Positions 25,617 to 33,374 of a stretch of 64,000 nt of DNA are shown here, in pieces. The notes under the pieces were generated by a model. That model was not told where the DNA came from. It did no database searches and worked only from the letters and a program-made list of their open reading frames with translations. The position numbers were made by a program, and so were the translations under genes. Position 1 is the first letter of the stretch, and the number at the start of each line of letters is the position of its first letter. Location: assembly GCF_036226665.1 (NCBI RefSeq), contig NZ_CP109007.1, forward strand, positions 7,998,001 through 8,062,000, given 5' to 3'. This DNA comes from Streptomyces sp. NBC_00691 (GTDB taxonomy: Bacteria > Actinomycetota > Actinomycetes > Streptomycetales > Streptomycetaceae).

Positions 25617-26707
25617 GCGGACGGCACCCCGACCTTCATGCCCTCGCGCAGCCCCTCGCCGGTGACCTCGACCCTGCCCTGTCCGAACATGCCGAGCTCG
25701 ACCTCCAGGTCCCTGGCCGTTCCGTTCTCGACGACCTGGACGCCGAATCCGCCGCCGGGCAGGGCGAGCAGCGCGTTCACGGGCACGGTCAGGACGTCCC
25801 GGCGCGTCTCGCCGGTGAGGTCGACGGTGACCGGGGACTGGTCGATGCCCTTGACCTTCTCCGGCTGGTCGAAGGAGACCGTGACCGGGATCTTCGGCGT
25901 CTTGTCCTGCGGATCGTCGCCCGCCGACGCGGTCTTCCCGACGGCCGACACCCTTCCCGGAAGCTCCGTACCGTCCGGCAGCCGGACCTTCACCCGGGTC
26001 CCGGTCTTCGCCGACTCGGCCTCGGACACGGGGATGTCGAAGCGGACGACCCGCTCGGAACCGGTGACGGTGAGCACCGGCCCGCCGGGCGTGATCCGGT
26101 CGCCGGGCGCGGAGCCCGCCTCCTTCACCCGTACCGCACTGCCCGCGAAGGCGATCAGGTCCGGGCCGATCGTCCCGGTCTGCTTGAGGTCGTGGGACTT
26201 CTGCCACCGCTTCACTGCGGCGGCCGTCTTCGCCGTGTACTCCTCGTCGACGTCGAACCCGATGTAGCCGAGGGCGGCGAGATTCTCCTCCAGCTGGTGG
26301 ACGTCCTTGCCCTTGTCACCGGTCTTGAGCGTCCGGTACATGGGCTCGGCGCCGTACATCAGGCGGACCGGCCCGCCCTCGACCTCGTACAGCCGCTCGT
26401 CCCGCCTGACGACCGAGCCGGTCGCCGCGACCCAGGTCAGGATCCCGGCGGGACCCGCGTTGATCTTCCGCTCGCCGAGGTGGCCGAGGGTGCCGTCCTG
26501 TGCGGAGCTGTTGCTGAGGTCGCCCCGGGTGACGGGAGCGGTCGCGGCGGGCAGGCCCTTCGGGTCGGCGGCACCGCCTGACCCGTCGGCCGCCCTGTCG
26601 GGCGCGGACACGGCGGTGACCGCCGCGCCGCCGCCCGCGACGGCGACGATCGCCGCGAGGGCGAGCACCAGCCGGCGCCGGGCCATCGGCCGCTCGCGCT
26701 CGCTCAT
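25613..26707 (-). CDS. periplasmic adaptor-like protein with peptidoglycan-binding domain
   Basis: A 364-residue protein from ATG 26707, overlapping the lipoprotein gene stop (ATGA). A signal/anchor helix (LVLALAAIVAVAGGGAAVTA) is followed by an HlyD/MacA-like barrel-sandwich region interrupted by a peptidoglycan_binding_1 insertion (KGKDVHQLEENLAALGYIGF, AAAVKRWQKSHDLKQTGTIG), then the adaptor beta-barrel (RVVRFDIPVSEAESAKTGTR, VPVNALLALPGGGFGVQVV). This architecture is usual in actinobacterial MacA-like adaptors, where a wall-binding module replaces the link to an outer membrane factor. It likely hands substrate from the permease to or through the wall. Confidence 0.9.
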   Translation of the reverse strand: MSERERPMARRRLVLALAAIVAVAGGGAAVTAVSAPDRAADGSGGAADPKGLPAATAPVTRGDLSNSSAQDGTLGHLGERKINAGPAGILTWVAATGSVVRRDERLYEVEGGPVRLMYGAEPMYRTLKTGDKGKDVHQLEENLAALGYIGFDVDEEYTAKTAAAVKRWQKSHDLKQTGTIGPDLIAFAGSAVRVKEAGSAPGDRITPGGPVLTVTGSERVVRFDIPVSEAESAKTGTRVKVRLPDGTELPGRVSAVGKTASAGDDPQDKTPKIPVTVSFDQPEKVKGIDQSPVTVDLTGETRRDVLTVPVNALLALPGGGFGVQVVENGTARDLEVELGMFGQGRVEVTGEGLREGMKVGVPSA

Positions 26708-27216
26708 CGGGCCACGCTCTCGCAGGCCTTGGCGGCCTTGTCGAACTTCTGCTTCTCCGCGCCCTGCGGTATCGGCATGGCCGCCTGCGCCCCGCCGTCG
26801 AACGTGGGGTCGGGCATGTTGAAGCCGTTCTTCCGCATGCACTTCGCGTATGCGAGCGCCTTGTCCTTGTCGGCCTGCGTCGGCTCCTTGCCGAAACCGG
26901 CGCCGCCGGCCTTGTCCTTGCAGGCCTTGAACGCCTTCTCCATCTTCTCCTTCGACATGCCGTCACCACCGATGGTGAGTCCGACGCCCTGCTCGCCCGG
27001 CTTCGGCTCGGGCACGTCGAGTCCCTGCTCGCGCAGGCACTTGCGATGCGCGAAGGCCTGGTCGGCCTTCTTGCCCTCGTCGCTCACGCTCCCGTCCTTC
27101 TGTCCGCTCCCGTCGCCGCCCGAGTCCGAGCCCGCCGCGCAGGCGGTGGCGAGCAGGGTGAGGGCGGCGGCCAGGGAGGTGGCGGCGGCGGCCCGGGTGA
27201 TCCGTCGAATCGTCAT
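26704..27216 (-). CDS. lipoprotein with duplicated Cys-containing repeats
   Basis: A 170-residue protein with a signal peptide and lipobox (LLATAC, Cys26). The mature part has an internal duplication: FAHRKCLREQGLDVPEPKPG ... FKACKDKAGG, then AYAKCMRKNGFNMPDPTFDG ... AKACESVAR. Each half has two cysteines, likely two disulfides. It is the first gene of the export operon and diverges from the two-component system genes. It could be the sensed or exported component, or capture substrate outside the membrane; no enzymatic motif is visible. The ATG at 27216 is the only start giving a proper signal peptide. Confidence 0.88.
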   Translation of the reverse strand: MTIRRITRAAAATSLAAALTLLATACAAGSDSGGDGSGQKDGSVSDEGKKADQAFAHRKCLREQGLDVPEPKPGEQGVGLTIGGDGMSKEKMEKAFKACKDKAGGAGFGKEPTQADKDKALAYAKCMRKNGFNMPDPTFDGGAQAAMPIPQGAEKQKFDKAAKACESVAR

Positions 27217-27275
27217 GGCGTGGAGCGTGCCGCGAAGGGGTGTTTCGTTTCCCTCAGCGGTTTTGTTTACACCGG

Positions 27276-27291
27276 CGAAAGGTCGCTTTCG
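27276..27291. promoter_or_regulatory. CGAAAG-GTCG-CTTTCG palindrome upstream of response regulator
   Basis: A perfect 6-bp inverted repeat with 4-bp spacer in the 89-bp divergent gap between the lipoprotein and response-regulator genes, ending 14 bp before the regulator ATG. It is a candidate binding site for the response regulator itself. Confidence 0.5.
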
Positions 27292-27305
27292 GATACACAG
27301 GACCC

Positions 27306-27965
27306 ATGCGCGTACTGGTGGTGGAGGACGAGGCGTTTCTCGCCGAGATGATCGCCGAGGGGCTGCGCCGCGACGCGCTCGCCGTGGACATCGCGGCCGA
27401 CGGCCTCGAAGCACTGCGGAAACTGCAGCTGGGGGAGTACGACGTGCTCGTCCTGGACCGGGACCTGCCCGGGATGCACGGTGACGACGTCTGCCGCCGC
27501 GTGGTCGAACAGCGGCTGATGACCCGGGTGCTGATGCTGACGGCGGCGGGAACGGTACGGGACCGGGTCGAGGGACTCGGCCTCGGCGCCGACGACTACC
27601 TGGCCAAGCCCTTCGCGTACGACGAGCTGCTCGCCCGCGTCCTGGCGCTCGGCCGGCGGGCCCGGCCCGCCCTGCCGCCCGTGCTGGAGCGGGCGGGGGT
27701 CGTCCTGGACACCGCCCGCCGTCAGGTCAGCCGGGACGGCCGCCATCTGCAGCTGTCGCGGAAGGAGTTCGCCGTCCTGGAGGCCCTGCTGCGCGCCGAG
27801 GGCGCCGTGGTCAGCGGCGAGGACCTGATCGAGCAGGTCTGGGAGGAGCACACCAGCTACCGCACGAACGCCGTACGGGTCACGCTGAGCAAGCTGCGCG
27901 CGAAGCTCGGTGAGCCTCCGGTGGTGGAGACGGTCCCGGGCTCGGGCTACCGGATCGGGTCATGA
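27306..27965 (+). CDS. OmpR-family response regulator
   Basis: A 219-residue protein: receiver domain at 1-115 with acidic pair VVEDE, phospho-acceptor Asp51 in VLVLDRDLPG, Thr in MLTAAG and Lys in YLAKPF. A winged-helix OmpR/PhoB DNA-binding domain follows (LQLSRKEFAVLEALLRAEGA, YRTNAVRVTLSKLRAKLG, VPGSGYRIGS). Its stop overlaps the kinase start (ATGA). Divergent from the lipoprotein/MacAB-like operon, which it probably controls. Confidence 0.95.
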   Translation: MRVLVVEDEAFLAEMIAEGLRRDALAVDIAADGLEALRKLQLGEYDVLVLDRDLPGMHGDDVCRRVVEQRLMTRVLMLTAAGTVRDRVEGLGLGADDYLAKPFAYDELLARVLALGRRARPALPPVLERAGVVLDTARRQVSRDGRHLQLSRKEFAVLEALLRAEGAVVSGEDLIEQVWEEHTSYRTNAVRVTLSKLRAKLGEPPVVETVPGSGYRIGS

Positions 27966-29269
27966 AGCGGTTCGTGGGGCGTCTCCCGAAGCGGGTCGTG
28001 ACGGGGGAGCGGGCCCGGCTGACCGGCCTGTACGGCGGCCTGCTGCTGCTCGCGGGCGCGCTGCTGACGGGAGTCGTGTACTTCCTCGTCAAGGAGGGCC
28101 TCTACTCGTCGATCAGTCTGGCCGTCACCGGGACCGTACCGGCGAAGAGGCTGGAGGAACTGCCCAGCACGCATCCGACCGCGCTGACCAGCGCCGCCCC
28201 GGCCAGTCCGTTTCCCGCCACGGCCCACCCGGTGGGCCCGGTCCCCGCGAGCCCCGCCCCGAGCGCCGCGTCCGAGCTGCCCAGCGAAGTGCTCGCGATC
28301 ACGCGGTCGGTCAGCGGCGCGGCGGAGTCGGCGGCGCTGGAGCGGCTTCTCACGGTGTCGTTGATCGTGCTCCTCGTGTACGCGGTGCTCTCCGTCGTGC
28401 TCGCGTGGTGGATGGCCGGCCGGGTGCTCCGGCCGGTTGCCGTGATCACGGAGACGGCCCGCAGGCTGTCGGGCGAGAACCTGCACGAGAGGATCGCGCT
28501 CGACGGGCCGCCCGGCGAGCTGAAGCGGCTCGCCGACACCTTCGACGGGATGCTCGGCCGGATGGAGGGGCTGGTCTCCGCCCAGCAGCGGTTCGCGGCG
28601 AACGCCGCACACGAACTGCGCACACCGGTGGCCGTGCAGCGCGCGGCAGCCGAGATCGGGCTCGCCGGGGACCCCTCTCCGGAGCGCGTCACCCGCATCC
28701 GGGCGAAGCTGATCGAGGTCGCGGACGACAGCGAGCGGATCATCGAGGGCCTCCTGCTCCTCGCCGCCTCCGACCAGGGACTCCGGGAGCGACGCCCGGT
28801 GGCCGTGCACGAGATCGCCCGCCAGGCGGCGGACGCGCTGGCGACGGAGGCCGCGGAACACCAGGTGACGCTGTCGGTACGGGCCCTGCCCCTGACGGTC
28901 GACGGCGACGCCGTGCTCCTCGACCGCCTGGTGCACAACCTGGTCGTGAACGGTGTACGGCACAACGTCCCCGGCGGCCGGGTCGAGGTCCGGACGGGCC
29001 CGCGAGGCGTCGAGGTGTCGAACACCGGCCCCGAGGTTCCGCCCGAGACGGTCCCGCTGCTCTTCGAGCCCTTCCGCCGCCTGACGGCACGCACCCATGC
29101 CCCCGGCGAGGGCGCGGGCCTCGGCCTCTCGATCGTCGAGTCGATCGCCCGGGCCCACGGCGCGACGACGGAGGCGTTCCCTAACCCGGACGGCGGCGGC
29201 CTGACCGTGCGGGTGCGGTTCGGCGGTGCGCGGCGGGACGGCGACCGCCCAGGGCGCGGACGCGCTTGA
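27962..29269 (+). CDS. membrane sensor histidine kinase
   Basis: A 435-residue protein. Two membrane helices (about 23-43 and 128-150) flank an extracytoplasmic Ala/Pro-rich region. HAMP follows (MAGRVLRPVAVITETARRLS), then a HisKA dimerisation helix with NAAHELRTP (His about 215), N-box LVHNLVVNGVRHN, and G-boxes VSNTGPEVPP and GAGLGLSIVESIARAHGA. It pairs with the OmpR-type regulator and probably senses envelope stress or the substrate of the adjacent exporter. The last residues lie inside a 29-bp tandem duplication. Confidence 0.94.
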   Translation: MKRFVGRLPKRVVTGERARLTGLYGGLLLLAGALLTGVVYFLVKEGLYSSISLAVTGTVPAKRLEELPSTHPTALTSAAPASPFPATAHPVGPVPASPAPSAASELPSEVLAITRSVSGAAESAALERLLTVSLIVLLVYAVLSVVLAWWMAGRVLRPVAVITETARRLSGENLHERIALDGPPGELKRLADTFDGMLGRMEGLVSAQQRFAANAAHELRTPVAVQRAAAEIGLAGDPSPERVTRIRAKLIEVADDSERIIEGLLLLAASDQGLRERRPVAVHEIARQAADALATEAAEHQVTLSVRALPLTVDGDAVLLDRLVHNLVVNGVRHNVPGGRVEVRTGPRGVEVSNTGPEVPPETVPLLFEPFRRLTARTHAPGEGAGLGLSIVESIARAHGATTEAFPNPDGGGLTVRVRFGGARRDGDRPGRGRA

Positions 29270-29300
29270 CCGACCGCCCGGGGCGCGGACGCGCTTGACC
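29243..29300. repeat. 29-bp tandem duplication spanning the kinase stop codon
   Basis: Two copies (29243-29271 and 29272-29300) differ at one base. The first copy contains the kinase stop TGA (29267-29269); the second repeats the C-terminal coding end outside the gene. It looks like a recent slippage or unequal-exchange event. Confidence 0.85.
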
Positions 29301-29431
29301 GACGTCACATCGCCAGGGCGGAAGGGACCGACGCGGCCGGACTCGTCGACCGGCGGATCCCGTTCGACCTCGGCCTCGTCCTGGGCGCACAGGGCCGCGG
29401 CTCAAGGTCTTGCAGCCTTTCGGACGGCGTG

Positions 29432-30010
29432 TCAGGCGACGGCGAGCCGGTCCACCAGGAGTTCCACTCTCCACTCGGTGTGCTCCGCCGGCAGCCGTCC
29501 CGCGCGGGTCAGGGTGGCCAGCCCGTGCAGGGACGCCCAGAACGTCTCGGTGAACAGCCCCGGGTGGACGCCGTCCCCGGCGACCGCGCCGAGGCTCTCC
29601 AGCAGGGCGGCGAAGGCGTCCTTGAGTGGCTCCGGGGTGTCCTCGTGGGCGAATGCGAGGCCGCCGTCGAGCTGGAACATGGCGTCGTAGACCGCCGGGT
29701 TGCGCTCGGCGAAGTCGAGGTACGTGCGGGCGAGTGCGGCGACCCGGTCCCGGGGGTCGTCCGTGGCGGAGGTCGCGGCCCGCAGGGCAGCGGCCATCTC
29801 GGAGGCCCCCTGGAGGGCGACGGCGCCGATGATCTCGCGCTTGCCGCGGAAATGGCTGTAGAGGACGGGCTGGCTGTATTCGATGCGCTCGGCGAGCCTG
29901 CGGGTGGTGACGGCGTCCCAGCCCTGCTGCTCGGCGAGTTCGCGGGCCGTGGTCACGATGAGGCGCTCGCGGTCCGCCCGTTCGCGTTCCTTGCGCTGCT
30001 GTACCGACAT
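29432..30010 (-). CDS. TetR family regulator
   Basis: A 192-residue protein. The N-terminal TetR helix-turn-helix is at about 15-62: LIVTTARELAEQQGWDAVTT, RRLAERIEYSQPVLYSHFRG and KREIIGAVALQG. The C-terminal part fits TetR_C_33/WHG-type ligand domains (RNPAVYDAMFQLDGGLAFAH, ETFWASLHGLATLTRAGRLP). It diverges from a DUF1772 membrane protein gene, with CTAGC...GCTAG palindromes between them, so it likely represses itself and that gene. Confidence 0.92.
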   Translation of the reverse strand: MSVQQRKERERADRERLIVTTARELAEQQGWDAVTTRRLAERIEYSQPVLYSHFRGKREIIGAVALQGASEMAAALRAATSATDDPRDRVAALARTYLDFAERNPAVYDAMFQLDGGLAFAHEDTPEPLKDAFAALLESLGAVAGDGVHPGLFTETFWASLHGLATLTRAGRLPAEHTEWRVELLVDRLAVA

Positions 30011-30020
30011 GAAGGAATTC

Positions 30021-30084
30021 TAGCACTGCTAGACAATCGAGCGACAGCAGCGCTAGCGTTGCACCATCAGCTAGCAGCGCTAGA
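30021..30084. promoter_or_regulatory. three TetR operator-like palindromes
   Basis: CTAGCACTGCTAG (30021-30033) and CTAGCAGCGCTAG (30072-30084) are 13-bp palindromes with identical 5-bp arms. ACAGCAGCGCTAG at 30045-30057 is a third copy with two changes. They fill the gap between the divergent TetR and DUF1772 genes, with centres 24 and 27 bp apart. Confidence 0.8.
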
Positions 30085-30101
30085 TCCTGAGAGGGGTCAT
30101 C

Positions 30102-30548
30102 ATGCTCAACGCACTCGAGGTCTTCACCACGGTGGTCGTCGGCCTCATGGTGGGGGTGGAGTTCGCCGTCGCCTTCGTCATCAACCCGATCCTCGGCGCC
30201 CTCCCGGAGGACAGCGGCATACTCGGCCGGGCGCACGGGGGCCGGATGCTCGGCGCCGTGATGCCGTTCTGGTACATCGGCTCGCTCGTCCTCGTCGCGG
30301 TCTGGGCCGTCGCGGGATGGCGCAACCCCGGAGCGGGTCTCGTCGTCACCGCCGGCGCGCTGCTGATCCTCAGCGTGATCATGTCGGTCCTGCTGCTCGT
30401 CCCGATCAACAACCGCGGCAAGACGTGGACCCCCGACAACCGGCCCAAGGACTGGAAGGAGCAGCAGAACCGCTGGGACCGCTTCCACTACGTCCGTGTC
30501 GCCGTCATCATCGGGGCCTTCGCCCTGCTGGCCACCGCCCTCGGCTGA
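30102..30548 (+). CDS. DUF1772 family membrane protein (anthrone oxygenase-like)
   Basis: A 148-residue protein with four hydrophobic helices: FTTVVVGLMVGVEFAVAFVI, PFWYIGSLVLVAVWAVAG, LVVTAGALLILSVIMSVLLL and VRVAVIIGAFALLATAL. The conserved VPINNRGKTW and RWDRFHYVRV segments identify DUF1772. Members include anthrone oxygenases and unknown membrane proteins. Controlled, by position, by the divergent TetR regulator. Confidence 0.9.
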   Translation: MLNALEVFTTVVVGLMVGVEFAVAFVINPILGALPEDSGILGRAHGGRMLGAVMPFWYIGSLVLVAVWAVAGWRNPGAGLVVTAGALLILSVIMSVLLLVPINNRGKTWTPDNRPKDWKEQQNRWDRFHYVRVAVIIGAFALLATALG

Positions 30549-30800
30549 GCCCGCCGTGCCGACACCGCGCCGGTGGCGCACCGGGGCGTCGGAGTCGGCG
30601 GCGAGCGTCTTGCCGGCGAGTCCGGCCGGGCGGCTCCGTCCGCGCCACACGGATGCCGAAGACGCGGGCGCGGCTGGTCCAGCCGTCGACGCGGCCGTGG
30701 TGGGTGCCGACGACGAGGTGCCACGCGGGGAGACGTCCGGGGCCGCACTCCACGACCCCGGACGCCGTGCGGTCGGCGGGCCCGGCCGCCGGTCGCTCCC
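30549..30800. other. intergenic region between DUF1772 and MFS genes
   Basis: A 252-bp stretch between convergent genes. It is GC-rich and open in several frames, but I see no supported gene, clear hairpin or family motif. Confidence 0.4.
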
Positions 30801-32159
30801 TCAGCCGGTCGAGCGGTCGGTACGTGCCTCCGGCGGGGCCGTGCGGGCGAAGTGACGGGCCGTGGGGACCAGCGCCGCGGCGGCCGGTACGAGGAAGCAG
30901 GCGGCGGCACACGCCGCGAGGACCGGGGTGACGCCGAAGCGGTCGATGGCGGGCGCGATCAGGGCGAGGCCGATGGGCGCGAGGCCGTAGGACACCAGGA
31001 AGTCCAGTGACGAGACCCTCGCCAGTTTGTCCGGCGCGACCTCGCGCTGGGTGGCGGTGAACCAGGGCACGTTGAACAACTCGATGCCGATTCCGGCGAC
31101 GGCGTACGCCGCGACCACCACGACCGGGTGCACCGGCAGCATCAGGCTCAACGGCGCCGCACCGTACGCGCCCAGCCCGGCCAGCGCGGCCCAGCCCTGT
31201 GAGCGTGGACGCAGGCGGGCGATCACGAGAGCCCCGCCGAGCGCGCCCACGGTGTACGCGGTCATCGCCGCGGCGAGAACCCACTCGGTGCCGTAGCGGT
31301 CCCGGCTGATCAGCGGCAACGCGACGCTCGTGGCCGAATAGCCGAGCGCGATGACGGCGACGAGGGCGCCGAGTCCGGCGAGGAACCACGGGTGGCGGCG
31401 CGCCTCCCGTATGCCCTCCAGGAATTCGGTGCGGAACCCGGTGCGCGGGGACGGGCCCGAGCCGGACCCAGCGGTCGCCGCCACGTCGGGCTCCGCCTCC
31501 GCCGAGCTCGGCCGGACGCCGGCCGCCGTACCCGGCTCCGCCTCCCTCGCCCTTGTCGCCACGCCGCTCGGGGCGAACGCGGCGACCAGCCAGAGCGCTC
31601 CGATGCCGAGCAGCAGCGTACGGACGTCCAGGAACGCCGCGAGCAGCGCTGTGAGGGCCGGTCCGGCCAGCGTGGAACCGCGGACGGCCATGGTCATGGC
31701 GGCGTTGGCCTGCTGGCGTCGCCCGGCTTCCACGGTCTCCGCCGTGAGTGCCTGGAACGCCGGTCGGCAGGCGCCCTGTCCGGCGCCGGCCAGGGCCGCG
31801 GCGCATGTCATCAGGGCGAGCGACCGGCCGAGGCCCGCGGCGAGCAGGGGTGCGGCGGCGGCCGCCGCGAGTGAGGACCAGAGAACGACCGCGCGGCGGG
31901 AGTGCCGGTCGGCGAGCACGCCGCCGACGGTGACGGCGGCGAGGAATCCGGCGGTGCGGGCGGCGAGGACGAGACCGAGTCCCGCGGCGCCGAGGTCGCG
32001 GTGGAGTACGGCGAGTCCGAGGACGAAGGGGAGGGCCCAGGTCGCGAGGCCGGACGCGGTGGTGCCCGCCCACAGGCGCAGGAAGGCGGGGTCGCGGAGA
32101 ACCGAACGCGGCGCTGGGGGAGGCGACTTGATCGCTGTCGGTGAGGGCGGGGTGGCCAC
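30801..32159 (-). CDS. MFS exporter of the putative metallophore locus
   Basis: A 452-residue protein taken from GTG 32159, preceded by AGGAG at 9 bp. An ATG at 32234 in the same frame would add 25 residues but lies inside the Fur-type palindrome, so it is less likely. Twelve membrane helices are predicted, in two sets of six, with the MFS loop GVLADRHSRRAVVLW after the second helix and a central Ala/Gly/Pro-rich cytoplasmic loop. It resembles the enterobactin-exporter (EntS)-like MFS group. It is divergent from FecB-type uptake genes, so it may export the metal chelator that the uptake system recovers. Confidence 0.88.
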   Translation of the reverse strand: MATPPSPTAIKSPPPAPRSVLRDPAFLRLWAGTTASGLATWALPFVLGLAVLHRDLGAAGLGLVLAARTAGFLAAVTVGGVLADRHSRRAVVLWSSLAAAAAAPLLAAGLGRSLALMTCAAALAGAGQGACRPAFQALTAETVEAGRRQQANAAMTMAVRGSTLAGPALTALLAAFLDVRTLLLGIGALWLVAAFAPSGVATRAREAEPGTAAGVRPSSAEAEPDVAATAGSGSGPSPRTGFRTEFLEGIREARRHPWFLAGLGALVAVIALGYSATSVALPLISRDRYGTEWVLAAAMTAYTVGALGGALVIARLRPRSQGWAALAGLGAYGAAPLSLMLPVHPVVVVAAYAVAGIGIELFNVPWFTATQREVAPDKLARVSSLDFLVSYGLAPIGLALIAPAIDRFGVTPVLAACAAACFLVPAAAALVPTARHFARTAPPEARTDRSTG

Positions 32160-32215
32160 GGTGTGCTGCTCCTCGTACGTGGGGGAGCGGTGCGATGAGC
32201 CGCCCCCGGGGTCGT

Positions 32216-32236
32216 TAATGAAAATGATTGCCATTA
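32216..32236. promoter_or_regulatory. Fur/Zur-type 21-bp palindrome
   Basis: The site begins TAATGAAAATGATT and ends GCCATTA; 8 of 10 base pairs around the central G are symmetric. Its core TGAAAATGATTGCCA is two changes from the sequence TGAAAATGATTTTCA, a Zur-box-like pattern. It lies between the MFS start (32159) and the binding-protein start (32313), and is AT-rich in a GC-rich background. It fits a metal-responsive Fur-family operator shared by both directions. Confidence 0.75.
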
Positions 32237-32312
32237 CAGTACCCTTCGAACGCGGCACTCCTGCCCGGTGCACGACCACACCCATGCCCGCCCCTCCCAG
32301 ACCGGAGAACCC

Positions 32313-33374
32313 ATGCGTCACCCCGCCCGTCTCGGTATCGCCCTGACCCTCGCCCTCGCCACCGCGGGCTGCTCCACCGCGGGCGGCGGTGGGCCGGAGG
32401 CGGACGGCGAGTCCGCCGCGCGTCCCCCGTCGACCACCGGCGCCGCGCACGGCGCGGGTCAGCAGGCCTCCGTCACCAGCTGCGGCCGCCAGATCTCGCC
32501 CGCCGAGCCGCCGCGGCGGGCCGTCGCCCTGGACCAGAGCTCGACCGAGACCCTGCTCGAACTCGGTCTCCAGGACCGGATGGTGGGCACGGCCAACCTC
32601 AAGACCAAGATCCCCGCGCCGTACGCGGCCGCGTACGCGAAGATCCCCGTGATCGCCCCGAAGATCGCCACCGGCGAGCAACTGCGTGCCGCCACACCCG
32701 ACTTCGTCGTCGCGGGCTCCGCCGACCTCTACACCGCGGACCGTGCCGGGACCCGCGAGGAGCTGGACGCCCTCAAGGTGCCCACCTTCGTCAGCGCCGT
32801 GGACTGCCCGCAGCACAACCCGCCCGGCCGGACCCCCTTCGAGCTGCTCTTCTCCGACTACGAGAACCTGGGCAGGCTCTTCGGCGCAGAGGAACGCGCC
32901 GGCAAGCTCGCCGCGGACCAGCGCGCCGCGGTCGCCCGGGCGGGTGCCAACACCTCCCGGCTGCGGCACGGAGCGGACCGGCCGACCGTGGTCTACCTCT
33001 ACTCCGTGTTCAACGGCATGCCCTACGTGGCGGGCAGGACCGGCCTGCCCAGTGAGATGAGCCGGATCGTCGGCGCCGACAACGCCTTCGACGACGTCGA
33101 GGAGGACTGGCCCGAGGTCTCCTGGGAGGAAGTCGCCCGGCGTGACCCGGACTTCATCGTGATCGGCGACCTGTCCGAGCGGGGCCGCCCCGGCGACAGC
33201 GCCGCCGAGAAGCGGGCCACGATGAAGGCGCACCCGGTGATCTCGCGGCTGGCCGCCGTCCGCGACGACAGGATCCTCGAAGTGCCGGGCATCGAACTCG
33301 ACCCCTCCGTCCGCTCCGTCCACACCCTCGGCCTGCTCGCCCAGGGCATGAAGGACCTCGGACATGCCCGCTGA
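32313..33374 (+). CDS. FecB-type metallophore-binding lipoprotein
   Basis: A 353-residue lipoprotein from ATG 32313 with GGAG at 8 bp; lipobox ATAGC with Cys20. An upstream in-frame GTG (32268) would add the peptide MHDHTHARPSQTGEP. The mature protein is a cluster A-II/periplasmic-binding-2 protein: PPRRAVALDQSSTETLLELG, YAKIPVIAPKIATGEQLRAA, TPDFVVAG, then RRDPDFIVIGD and a C-terminal VHTLGLLAQGMKDL helix. Such proteins bind iron-siderophores, haem, cobalamin or other metal chelates. First gene of a six-gene operon. Confidence 0.92.
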   Translation: MRHPARLGIALTLALATAGCSTAGGGGPEADGESAARPPSTTGAAHGAGQQASVTSCGRQISPAEPPRRAVALDQSSTETLLELGLQDRMVGTANLKTKIPAPYAAAYAKIPVIAPKIATGEQLRAATPDFVVAGSADLYTADRAGTREELDALKVPTFVSAVDCPQHNPPGRTPFELLFSDYENLGRLFGAEERAGKLAADQRAAVARAGANTSRLRHGADRPTVVYLYSVFNGMPYVAGRTGLPSEMSRIVGADNAFDDVEEDWPEVSWEEVARRDPDFIVIGDLSERGRPGDSAAEKRATMKAHPVISRLAAVRDDRILEVPGIELDPSVRSVHTLGLLAQGMKDLGHAR

